A stretch of DNA of 13,856 nucleotides, taken from the NCBI GenBank assembly GCA_015055785.1, contig SVHQ01000026.1, positions 1-13,856 on the forward strand, read 5' to 3'. This DNA comes from Clostridiales bacterium (lineage in GTDB: Bacteria > Bacillota_A > Clostridia > Christensenellales > Borkfalkiaceae). This document shows, one piece after another, positions 7,542-13,315 of this stretch; positions within the stretch are counted from its first letter, which is position 1, and the number at the start of each line of letters is the position of its first letter. A program made the translations under genes and the position numbers. The notes under the pieces were generated by a model. It ran no database searches. It saw only the letters and a list, made by a program, of their open reading frames with translations, and was not told the origin of the DNA.

Positions 7542-7555
7542 CACGGATTAGAATA
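7542..7555 (+). repeat. Right inverted repeat / recombination site IRR
   Basis: CACGGATTAGAATA, an exact reverse complement of 7367-7380. The full site is CACGGA-TTAGAATAT-TCCGTG (7542-7562), itself a short imperfect dyad. It continues outward into TGTGCTTTTTTT, directly before the recombinase stop codon at 7574. Confidence 0.8.
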
Positions 7556-7572
7556 TTCCGTGTGCTTTTTTT
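7542..7572 (+). terminator. Weak plus-strand hairpin with U7; becomes strong if the segment inverts
   Basis: In the present orientation CACGGA (7542-7547) pairs with TCCGTG (7557-7562) across a 9-base loop, and T7 follows at 7566-7572. Six base pairs alone are marginal. If the 7367-7555 segment is inverted, the left half becomes AAAAGCACACGGA, giving a perfect 13-bp stem with TCCGTGTGCTTTT and the same U-tract. The hairpin is therefore best read as a half-terminator completed by inversion. Confidence 0.45.
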
Positions 7573-7573
7573 G

Positions 7574-8485
7574 TTATTGTAACAATTTACCAAGGCGATT
7601 CATCATCTCGGTTTTGTGTTCCATCATAGAATGTGCGTACCGCTTTAGCGTTACCATTGGATTTTTATGTCCTAAAATTTCAGACAACGTCTTTACGTCC
7701 ATACCGCACTCTAACGCTCTTGTCGCAAACGTGTGGCGCAAAGAGTGGAACCCTTTATGCGGTATCTTCAATCGCTTCAAAACACCCTCAAAAGTCTTTT
7801 GATAAGACCGAACAGGGGTACCCTGTCTGCATTCACCGCTTATTACATAGTCTCCGCTACCTTGCTTTTTCCAATCTTTCAATCGCCCGATTAACTGTTT
7901 AGGCAACGGAATAATTCTCTCAGACGACTGCGTTTTGGGTGTGTCCAAAACTTTCATATAGGCTCCGTTAGACCAAGCATCGTGGCAAGATTTTGTGATT
8001 TGTATCAGCCCTTTTTGCAAATCAATATCCGACCACTCCAATGCCATTAATTCCCCTATTCGTAGCCCCGTGTATAGACATAAAACAATCCCCATCAACT
8101 TCGGCTTATTTTTGTTAAAAATGTACTCTTCTATTTTTCGTTGTTCAATTTTGGAAAAACTTTCCACGCGCTTTTCACGCGTTTTAGGGCGCTGTATGCA
8201 ACCCGTATATTGCTTTTTTACAAAATTAAATTTTTCTGCGGCTTTTAAGGAAAGTTTCAGTACTGAAATCACTCCGTTAACGCTATTTGTTGATAAACCT
8301 TTTTCTGATAACGAAACAACAAATTCTTGCAAAACCACAGCAGATAAGTCTGCCATATCTCGCTCTCCAATTTTGGGAATAATATGTAAGTCTGTTTGAC
8401 TTTTATATTTTTGATAAGTACGTTCCTTTACGTACGGATACACATAATAACGCAGCCACTTTTCCAACCATTCTTGATATTTCAT
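7574..8485 (-). CDS. Tyrosine recombinase (phage-integrase family), likely invertase of the adjacent promoter
   Basis: A 303-residue site-specific recombinase. The N-terminal SAM-like core-binding domain covers about residues 1-100 and the catalytic domain about 110-290. All active-site residues are visible, numbered from the ATG at 8485: Arg142 in TGLRIGE, Lys184 in TPKTQS, His247 and Arg250 in HSLRHTF, His273 in LGHKN and the nucleophile Tyr283 in KRYAHS. The reading frame can be opened upstream at GTG (8494), but AGGAAG overlaps that codon and sits 8 bases before the ATG at 8485, so I chose the ATG. It lacks the extra arm-binding domain of Tn916-type integrases, and no excisionase or other mobile-element gene accompanies it. 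Its 3' end abuts the right inverted repeat, which argues for inversion of the promoter rather than integration of an element. Confidence 0.92.
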   Translation of the reverse strand: MKYQEWLEKWLRYYVYPYVKERTYQKYKSQTDLHIIPKIGERDMADLSAVVLQEFVVSLSEKGLSTNSVNGVISVLKLSLKAAEKFNFVKKQYTGCIQRPKTREKRVESFSKIEQRKIEEYIFNKNKPKLMGIVLCLYTGLRIGELMALEWSDIDLQKGLIQITKSCHDAWSNGAYMKVLDTPKTQSSERIIPLPKQLIGRLKDWKKQGSGDYVISGECRQGTPVRSYQKTFEGVLKRLKIPHKGFHSLRHTFATRALECGMDVKTLSEILGHKNPMVTLKRYAHSMMEHKTEMMNRLGKLLQ

Positions 8486-8518
8486 TTCTTGCACTTCCTT
8501 TTGCGCTTTAATGCCTAT

Positions 8519-8547
8519 ATTTTATCAAGTTATGGCTATTGTCGCAA
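8519..8547 (-). promoter_or_regulatory. Candidate promoter of the recombinase gene
   Basis: On the minus strand, TTGCGA (8542-8547) and TAAAAT (8519-8524) are separated by 17 bases, 9 of 12 consensus positions. It lies just past the terminator of the upstream operon and about 34 bases before the recombinase ATG, which is where a dedicated promoter is needed. Confidence 0.45.
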
Positions 8548-8565
8548 TTAAAAACCGAGAAAAGA

Positions 8566-8598
8566 AAAAGGCGCAAAGCTTTTCGCTTTACACCTTTT
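8566..8598 (-). terminator. Intrinsic terminator of the XRE-sigma-peptidase-membrane protein cluster
   Basis: In minus-strand RNA, AAAAGGTGTAAAGC pairs with GCTTTGCGCCTTTT, a 14-bp stem with two G-U pairs around a 5-base loop. A T-rich tract interrupted by one C follows. It starts 26 bases after the stop of the membrane-protein gene and isolates the recombinase gene from that cluster. Confidence 0.85.
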
Positions 8599-8623
8599 CC
8601 ATAAATTGTACGCTCGCCATTCT

Positions 8624-9304
8624 TTAGGAAAGCATTTCTTCTATCAAATCTAAAATACTGTCGTCTTCCATCGGATATTCTAACATCACGTAATAATTAT
8701 AATCACCGTAAGAGAATTTTGCACGGCTATTCGTTTTCGTGCTTTTCCAATCTACTTGGACGGAATTTATTATAGAAATTTCCGTTGTTTTATCATAATT
8801 TTCCAAGGATTGCAATTGATACGCTTTGTTTACAATGTTTATTTCCACTAAAGATCCTGTATTTATATCCACAATTTGCTCATAGTAGCCAATTATTTGG
8901 TTAGAATCGTTAAGGGTATATATTTGATCCATATAGAAATCGGTTACATCATACCAATCTAAAAACAACAACTTCTTGTTTTCTTGTTCTGCTCGCTGTC
9001 TCAAAGTGATGGAAGTTTTTTGCGTTTCGTACATACTTGCATCATAATATCGCGTTGTCGGTTGGTCGTCTTTGAGAAAATATTTTACACCAACGAAAGC
9101 CCCTACTCCTACAATTAAGACGGAAAGCGCACCTGTTGCCAACGCTTTTTTCCAAACTGCAATCCTCTTTTTCTTTGGCGCAGGAAAAAAAACCGATTGC
9201 GGTTCGTAAACCGTTTCGCTCTCTTTTATCTTTTCCCAAGCAGCCTTTTTTTCTTCTTGGTCCAGGTCTTCAATTAACTGATGGAATTTTTTCTCTTTCG
9301 ACAT
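8624..9304 (-). CDS. Single-pass membrane protein in anti-sigma position (function unproven)
   Basis: A 226-residue protein with a charged cytoplasmic N-terminus (residues 1-52), one membrane helix at about 53-77 and an extracytoplasmic domain of about 150 residues with no recognised fold. Topology and position, downstream of a sigma factor, suggest an anti-sigma factor or a sensor. No HxxxCxxC zinc motif is present, so this is not a canonical ZAS-domain anti-sigma. TRYYDA occurs at residues 84-89, seven residues outside the membrane, and is also present in the neighbouring secreted peptidase. The frame extends upstream to 9352, but AGGAAGGGG two bases before the ATG at 9304 and the 11-base gap to the previous gene support this start. 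Confidence 0.7.
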   Translation of the reverse strand: MSKEKKFHQLIEDLDQEEKKAAWEKIKESETVYEPQSVFFPAPKKKRIAVWKKALATGALSVLIVGVGAFVGVKYFLKDDQPTTRYYDASMYETQKTSITLRQRAEQENKKLLFLDWYDVTDFYMDQIYTLNDSNQIIGYYEQIVDINTGSLVEINIVNKAYQLQSLENYDKTTEISIINSVQVDWKSTKTNSRAKFSYGDYNYYVMLEYPMEDDSILDLIEEMLS

Positions 9305-9315
9305 TACCCCTTCCT

Positions 9316-10158
9316 TTACGTGATATTGACGGCATAGGCACCATTCAACCAAAACGAGTTATTCGCCTTCAAATAGCCTGAAGACGTAGTCAGCCAACCC
9401 GTAGCCACCTCCAAATAGACGTCCGTCCTAAAATTCACGTCGTTTGCATCATAATATTTAATTTCATAATACCCGTATCCAACCACAATATGTGCATTAG
9501 AAGACATCATAAATAATATCTCGTCTTGCACATCACTCGTGGCTATATCATATACTTCCGTGGTTGCACAAAACAATAACACGGGTTTATTATTACTAAT
9601 TGCGTTTTTATAAGCCGTTAAGTCAAAAGCCAATGGTTTTAAGTTGGTATACGAAAGGGAACGATTTTTCCCTTGTACGTACGTCTGCAAGCCGTTCAAA
9701 CACTCCGTTTCGCTGACCCCTATGCCCCAAACGTTGGTCTGCATCAATGTATACAAATCCCCGATTAGCGCAGGCACGTACGTAGCATCCGGTCTACGAT
9801 ATCTACCGTTGGCGGGATAATACGCTGTATAACCGGGAATCAAATCTTCGTAATATTTATCGTAAAATCCTACGATATTTGCACCCGCAACAGGACCGCA
9901 CGCATTGTCGTAATCACTTGTGAAATAATTCGGCACTGCATTGGGGAAGACAATTTCCGTTTCTTCTTTTCTCGCAAAGGTAATCGTTTCGTCCGTTCCG
10001 CTTATCGGCATAACCCCGGGCGCGTCGTAATATCTCGTTTCCGTCACAACGTCCGCGCTAGCTACACTCGATTTCTGCGAAAACAGTCCGATAACACCGC
10101 CAAACAACGTGGCGCAGGCAACAATAGAGCAAATACATTTCTTTAAGATTGATTTCAT
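9316..10158 (-). CDS. Secreted C39-like papain-fold cysteine peptidase
   Basis: A 280-residue exported protein. The signal peptide occupies residues 1-35 (Lys-rich n-region, hydrophobic core CSIVACATLFGGVIGLF, probable cleavage after VASA). The likely nucleophile is Cys87 in DNACGPVAGAN, typical of C39-like peptidases, and the likely catalytic His223 is in NAHIVVGYG. ATGW at 252-255 may lie near the end of the fold. No ABC-transporter domain is attached, so it is not a bacteriocin-exporter leader peptidase. The ATG at 10158 has AAAGGAGG 8 bases upstream; a TTG six bases earlier is less likely. It lies 36 bases after the sigma factor gene and 11 bases before the membrane protein gene. The substrate is unknown; the membrane protein next door is an obvious candidate. 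It could also be catalytically inactive, since the third triad residue was not placed. Confidence 0.75.
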   Translation of the reverse strand: MKSILKKCICSIVACATLFGGVIGLFSQKSSVASADVVTETRYYDAPGVMPISGTDETITFARKEETEIVFPNAVPNYFTSDYDNACGPVAGANIVGFYDKYYEDLIPGYTAYYPANGRYRRPDATYVPALIGDLYTLMQTNVWGIGVSETECLNGLQTYVQGKNRSLSYTNLKPLAFDLTAYKNAISNNKPVLLFCATTEVYDIATSDVQDEILFMMSSNAHIVVGYGYYEIKYYDANDVNFRTDVYLEVATGWLTTSSGYLKANNSFWLNGAYAVNIT

Positions 10159-10194
10159 AATCAATTCCTCCTTTGTGTTTGCTATATTTACCTA

Positions 10195-10743
10195 TTATCT
10201 TTCGTTTTCGTCCAATTCCCTCTCCCTTTTCGCTAAAATCTCTTTGACCATAATAGAAACCCGCCTATGTAACGTAGACCTTTTCATTTTGAGTTTCTTT
10301 GCCATTTCCGCATAAGAATAGTCTTCATAGAATTTCATTTTTATCAGCTGACAATCAAAATCGGAATATCCCGCCAGGTATCTGCCCAATTCGCTTTTCG
10401 CAAAAACGCCGTCCGTAAAATCCTTTGGGTCGGGCTGTTTTGCATACTCTGTCAAGGGCAAATGGTCGGGATTTTTCGTGTTCATCCGATAGGCTTCGTT
10501 CTGCACGATACGGCATATCCAGTTATACCCGTCCTTGGACGAATCCCAAGACTGAATATACTGAAACACCCGCAAGTATGTGATTTGTAAAACGTCTTCT
10601 ACGTCGTTTTGGTTATGCACGTGCATCCTTGCAATAACCATTAGGTGGTTATACGTCGTCTGGAATAAAAGCTCTTTATAATCGTCCCTCCCATCTTTTA
10701 TCCCTTGCAAAATCTTGTTGATATCCTTTCCCAAGCGTGACAT
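10195..10743 (-). CDS. ECF-like sigma-70 family RNA polymerase sigma factor
   Basis: A 182-residue alternative sigma factor. Region 2 spans about 27-90 with the core-binding and -10-recognition helices (NDVEDVLQITYLRVF, then GYNWICRIVQNEAYR). Region 4 spans about 118-172 with the helix-turn-helix SYAEMAKKLKMKRSTLHRRV that reads the -35 element. Region 3 is absent, as in ECF sigmas. The N-terminal 26 residues are short and charged, and the C-terminus is very basic and acidic (AKRERELDENER). The ATG at 10743 follows AAGG by 7 bases. It lies 44 bases after the XRE gene and is followed by the peptidase and membrane protein genes. This suggests an envelope-responsive regulon, although the downstream membrane protein lacks known anti-sigma motifs. 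Confidence 0.88.
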   Translation of the reverse strand: MSRLGKDINKILQGIKDGRDDYKELLFQTTYNHLMVIARMHVHNQNDVEDVLQITYLRVFQYIQSWDSSKDGYNWICRIVQNEAYRMNTKNPDHLPLTEYAKQPDPKDFTDGVFAKSELGRYLAGYSDFDCQLIKMKFYEDYSYAEMAKKLKMKRSTLHRRVSIMVKEILAKRERELDENER

Positions 10744-10768
10744 TTGTTACCTTCTTTTGTTCGTTTGC

Positions 10769-10797
10769 TTTATAATCTTAATTCTTCTCACTCACAA
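10769..10797 (-). promoter_or_regulatory. Candidate promoter for the sigma factor gene, overlapping the XRE stop
   Basis: On the minus strand, TTGTGA (10792-10797) and TATAAA (10769-10774) are separated by 17 bases, 9 of 12 consensus positions. The -35 lies in the last codons of the XRE gene. Transcription would start about 19 bases before the sigma ATG. It could let the sigma operon be expressed independently of the XRE gene; read-through from upstream remains possible. Confidence 0.35.
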
Positions 10798-11249
10798 CCA
10801 AGCAACGTATGAATGGATATATTTGTCAATTTAGACAATTTAATGAGCGTCGCTGTTTCGGGTATGCTCCCAACAACCAACCACTTTTTCAACGCCTTTT
10901 GGTCTATGTGCAGTTTTTTCGCTATTGCATATATGGTCAAATGGTTCTTATCCATATAGTCGCGTATTTGAGCGGAAAATTTTAATGAAACTTCTTCCAT
11001 ACGCATACTAAGGACACTTTGCCCATCTGTTTCTAAAATATAGTCCTCCAACCCAACGAGATAATCTATGCGAACGTGGAAATATTCCGCCAATTTTATC
11101 AAAGACTTATATTGAGGATAATTTTTACCCTCCAACCATAATCGCACACATTTTCTATCTGTACCTATCTGCAAAGAAAGTTCTTGTCTAGTTATCCCAT
11201 CTTCTTCCATTAGGTCTTTTAATCTTTGCGAAAATTTATTTAAATCCAT
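10788..11249 (-). CDS. XRE-family regulator with two tandem HTH units
   Basis: A 153-residue DNA-binding protein made of two lambda-repressor-like units. The first (1-65) contains ITRQELSLQIGTDRKCVRLWLEG and ends in the typical FHVRIDYLVG. The second (about 90-153) contains LTIYAIAKKLHIDQKALKKWL and ends in NISIHTLLG. A 20-residue linker joins them. No sensor, peptidase or membrane domain is seen. The ATG at 11249 follows AAGG by about 9 bases. It precedes the sigma factor gene by 44 bases on the same strand, so it may regulate that cluster or itself. The family is firm, the target unknown. Confidence 0.88.
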   Translation of the reverse strand: MDLNKFSQRLKDLMEEDGITRQELSLQIGTDRKCVRLWLEGKNYPQYKSLIKLAEYFHVRIDYLVGLEDYILETDGQSVLSMRMEEVSLKFSAQIRDYMDKNHLTIYAIAKKLHIDQKALKKWLVVGSIPETATLIKLSKLTNISIHTLLGCE

Positions 11250-11374
11250 AGCACTAATCCTTCTTCGGGAATTAATACCATTATGAACTATTTTTCGCTC
11301 TCTTGATAAAAACGGGAACAGATACCACTATTTTTTTACAAAAAAATTTTATCTGCTTTTTTTATTTACATTTT

Positions 11375-11393
11375 TCACTGGCTATGCCAGTGA
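11375..11393. repeat. Perfect 8-bp hairpin in the intergenic region
   Basis: TCACTGGC and GCCAGTGA are perfectly complementary around a 3-base loop. On the minus strand A-rich sequence follows, so it is not a standard terminator for the kinase gene. On the plus strand a T-rich stretch follows, but no plus-strand gene precedes it. It may be a protein-binding dyad or a back-up termination or processing stem. Confidence 0.45.
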
Positions 11394-11434
11394 CATTTCT
11401 TTTAATGTTTTCATTGCTATAAGTTGCTTATACA

Positions 11435-11469
11435 ATTAAGTCGGCAGTTTTAATTTCTGCCGACTTAAT
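11435..11469 (-). terminator. Strong hairpin after the kinase gene (candidate terminator, weak U-tract)
   Basis: ATTAAGTCGGCAG and its exact reverse complement form a 13-bp perfect stem with a 9-base A/T loop, 12 bases after the kinase stop. Position and stability suit a terminator or an mRNA 3'-end stabiliser. The bases after the stem on the minus strand (TGTATAAGC) are not a U-run, so termination strength is uncertain. Confidence 0.5.
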
Positions 11470-11481
11470 CCTCATATTTTT

Positions 11482-12588
11482 TTACTTGGTATAGTATTTA
11501 TCGGCAATCGCTTGCATCTCGTCCAAATGCGCAATCATATCCCGCGCCAACACCAAATGACAACGCGCGCGCACTAAGTTTTGGTCGGGATAATGTATCT
11601 TGAAATACTTATCGCCGTTCAAATAGTCCGTTAAAAACCGTACGCCACACTCCACCGTCATGGCTATCGCGCCAAGTGCCAAGGAATTCTTTTCCGCCTC
11701 GGTAATTCCGCCCTTAACCGACGAAACAAACCCGCGGGTAAACGCCTCGTATTTTTCAATATCGAGCGCAACCTTACTCAAATCCCGCTCGTCCTCGGCG
11801 CACGTGGACGCCGCCACACGGATTGCGTCGCCAAAATCAAACGCGACCAACCCAGGCATTACCGTATCCAAATCGATTACCGACAAATGCTCCCGCGTTT
11901 TCGCGTCGAACAAAACGTTGCTCGTTTTCGTGTCGTTATGCGTCACACGCAGGGGCAAAATCCCCGCCTTTTGCTGTCGATACGGCTTCGTCGCTATCTC
12001 TTCGAGCGACAAATACCCCGCCACGTCCTGTTCCGTTTCCTTTACTCTGCCCGCCAAGTTCTCGTCGATTGCCTTGCGGAAGTTTTCATAACGCCAAATC
12101 GTGTTATGGAAATGCGGAATTACGATATGCAAATCTTTTACGGGATAATCGGAAAGATAGCGCTGAAATTCCCCAAACGCAATCCCCGATTCTTCAATCA
12201 CCTTCAAATCGTCCGTATGCTCGTAACAAACGGATTCATCGATATAGCGGCAGCACCGCCAAAATCCGCCGTCTTCCGTATATGTGTAATAATCCCCGTC
12301 TTCCGTTTTGCAATAGTGCAATACATTGCGTTTTGCCGTCGCTTGCTTTTGTTTAATCTTCGCGCGGATAAACTCCGTCACCGACGAGATGTTTTCCATA
12401 ACGGCAATCGGGTCGGTGAACACGTAGGTATTCACCTTTTGCAAAATATAATCCTTGATTGCTCCGTTGCGGAAAAAATATACCCGATACGTCGTGTTGA
12501 TATGTCCGCTGTTGACGATTTCGTAGCGGCGATATTCCCCCTTGATACAGAATTTTTCACACACCGCACGAATTTGCTTTTCCATCAT
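11482..12588 (-). CDS. Sugar 1-kinase-like phosphotransferase (NahK / aminoglycoside-phosphotransferase fold)
   Basis: A 368-residue cytoplasmic kinase. The N-lobe begins with NSGHINTTYRV (26-36), the nucleotide-binding loop. The catalytic loop is THNDTKTSNVLFD (216-228) with base Asp219. The metal-binding segment is VIDLDTVMPG (237-246), followed by FDFGDAIR (250-257). This pattern closely resembles N-acetylhexosamine 1-kinase, which phosphorylates GlcNAc/GalNAc at C1 when host glycans are salvaged. A homoserine- or choline-kinase-like role cannot be excluded. The frame extends to 12738, but a consensus promoter (12698-12726) lies inside that extension, and AAAGGAG precedes the ATG at 12588. 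The first 50 residues of the long version would be untranslated leader. It is a single-gene unit. If the product is GlcNAc/GalNAc 1-phosphate it would suit the nucleotidyltransferase at the left edge, but the two are far apart. Confidence 0.85.
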   Translation of the reverse strand: MMEKQIRAVCEKFCIKGEYRRYEIVNSGHINTTYRVYFFRNGAIKDYILQKVNTYVFTDPIAVMENISSVTEFIRAKIKQKQATAKRNVLHYCKTEDGDYYTYTEDGGFWRCCRYIDESVCYEHTDDLKVIEESGIAFGEFQRYLSDYPVKDLHIVIPHFHNTIWRYENFRKAIDENLAGRVKETEQDVAGYLSLEEIATKPYRQQKAGILPLRVTHNDTKTSNVLFDAKTREHLSVIDLDTVMPGLVAFDFGDAIRVAASTCAEDERDLSKVALDIEKYEAFTRGFVSSVKGGITEAEKNSLALGAIAMTVECGVRFLTDYLNGDKYFKIHYPDQNLVRARCHLVLARDMIAHLDEMQAIADKYYTK

Positions 12589-12697
12589 TACGTCCGTTTC
12601 TCCTTTTTGATTTTTCTCCTCCGAACCACGAAAAATTTCTCTTTTCATCTGCGTATCAATACACCACAAAACACACCTTTTAATTAGACAAATCACA

Positions 12698-12726
12698 AGT
12701 ATAGCACCAGTTTTTCCTTTTGTCAA
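12698..12726 (-). promoter_or_regulatory. Strong sigma-A promoter of the kinase gene
   Basis: On the minus strand, TTGACA (12721-12726) and TATACT (12698-12703) are separated by 17 bases, 11 of 12 consensus positions, with a TG extended -10. Transcription starts near 12691, about 100 bases before the ATG at 12588. The GGTGCTATA stretch around the -10 is identical to that of the invertible promoter at 7391. Confidence 0.85.
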
Positions 12727-12920
12727 GCCTTTTTTCATTTTTTATTTTTTAGCTTGCACCATCTTTTCTTCAAATAATTTTGCAATTTTAACGCAGAAAA
12801 AATCTATAGATTTTTTAATAAAAGTACCCCTTCAACACGACACGTCCCCACACCTTTTCTCGTTACAAAAATTTTTTGTTGATTATATAAACAAACCTAT
12901 TATTCAATATAGTTGCTATA
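12727..12920. other. AT-rich intergenic region, no gene seen
   Basis: This stretch between the kinase promoter and the next terminator has no credible reading frame. It contains the 20-bp palindrome at 12797-12816 and a TTTGTT...AACAAA dyad near 12880-12897. I see no tRNA, riboswitch or promoter that I would defend. Confidence 0.5.
12797..12816. repeat. Perfect 20-bp AT-rich palindrome
   Basis: AAAAAATCTATAGATTTTTT equals its own reverse complement. It lies about 70 bases upstream of the kinase -35. It could be a regulator-binding dyad or a weak bidirectional terminator (8-bp stem, TATA loop). No regulator is assigned. Confidence 0.5.
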
Positions 12921-12963
12921 AAAAAATAAAAATGGGCTCTGCGTTCAACCGCGCCCACTTTTA
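12921..12963 (-). terminator. Intrinsic terminator of the 71-residue gene
   Basis: In minus-strand RNA, AAGTGGGC pairs with GCCCATTT (one G-U), with an inner GCG/CGC stem around GTTGAA and a 3-base bulge. TTTTTATTTTTTT follows. It begins about 47 bases after the stop at 13010. Confidence 0.85.
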
Positions 12964-13009
12964 GTCCTTTAAGTTTCGCACAACTCTGTTTAATCTGCCA
13001 TTGTTCTTT

Positions 13010-13225
13010 TTACAAAGGATATTTTTCTTCTATCTCAAAATCTAATCCGTTTATGTCTGCCTTTTCCCACGACTGCAACCACTCCAAACATTCTGTGTAG
13101 GCAACTCTCTCGCCATATTGAAATTGCTCACTTTCAACATCTTTAAACTCCAACAACTCTTCAATATAAAACACTAACAGTTTTATCATTTTCTTTAATA
13201 AGTCCTCTGAGTTTTCCTTGCTCAT
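13010..13225 (-). CDS. Small acidic protein of unknown function (71 residues)
   Basis: The product is rich in Glu and aromatic residues and looks helical. It has a hydrophobic stretch MIKLLVFYIEELLEF (13-27), then QFQYGERVAYTECLEWLQSWEKA, and ends in GLDFEIEEKYPL. There are no cysteine pairs, signal peptide or long membrane helix. The ATG at 13225 has GGAG 7 bases upstream, and a good terminator follows, so it is a genuine single-gene unit. The GE-x2-AY...CLEWLQ.WEKA pattern looks conserved to me in Firmicutes proteins often near mobile elements, but I cannot name a family or a function. Confidence 0.7.
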   Translation of the reverse strand: MSKENSEDLLKKMIKLLVFYIEELLEFKDVESEQFQYGERVAYTECLEWLQSWEKADINGLDFEIEEKYPL

Positions 13226-13315
13226 TATTCTCTCCTTTCATCAACGCTATTGTTTTTATTTTTTACTTTTTTATTTACCCAAGATTCATAAACTTTGTCC
13301 AATTTATTGCTTTAC

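Larger units (their letters stand above)
7367..7555. mobile_element. Invertible promoter segment (DNA inversion switch), ON orientation
   Basis: A perfect 14-bp inverted repeat (7367-7380 and 7542-7555) encloses 161 bp. Inside, on the minus strand, is a perfect consensus promoter facing the helicase-polysaccharide operon. A complete tyrosine recombinase gene ends 19 bases to the right. No open reading frame of note lies inside the segment. Bacteria that phase-vary surface polysaccharides often place such a promoter between inverted repeats next to a recombinase. That is family-level knowledge; that this copy inverts is inference from one assembled orientation. Confidence 0.78.
11250..11481. 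other. Intergenic region with stacked hairpins between the kinase and XRE genes
   Basis: No gene is visible in these 232 bases. They contain three inverted repeats in a row (11375-11393, 11419-11431 and 11435-11469). They are followed, in the direction of minus transcription, by a T/A-rich stretch where the XRE promoter must lie. A weak match (TTATCA, 18 bases, CATAAT; 9 of 12) sits about 35-60 bases before the XRE ATG. Confidence 0.6.

Noticed and set aside
7367..8485. Recombinase plus repeats as the end of an integrated phage or ICE with att sites
   Set aside because: The repeats are inverted rather than direct, are only 161 bp apart, and enclose a consensus promoter but no cargo. No other mobile-element genes adjoin. 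Inversion fits better, though integration is not formally excluded.
11823..12687. Long plus-strand frames opposite the kinase gene (up to 266 codons)
   Set aside because: They are antisense shadows of a well-supported gene with catalytic motifs, and they lack ribosome binding sites and recognisable domains.
13041..13050. TCTAATCCGT, a 10-base match to the core of the inversion sites
   Set aside because: It lies within the coding sequence of the 71-residue gene, encodes conserved-looking residues and lacks the opposed arms, so chance is the simplest explanation.
13226..13315. Promoter for the 71-residue gene or for the leader
   Set aside because: Several partial hexamers were tested by eye, but none exceeded about 8 of 12 matches with proper spacing, so none is reported.
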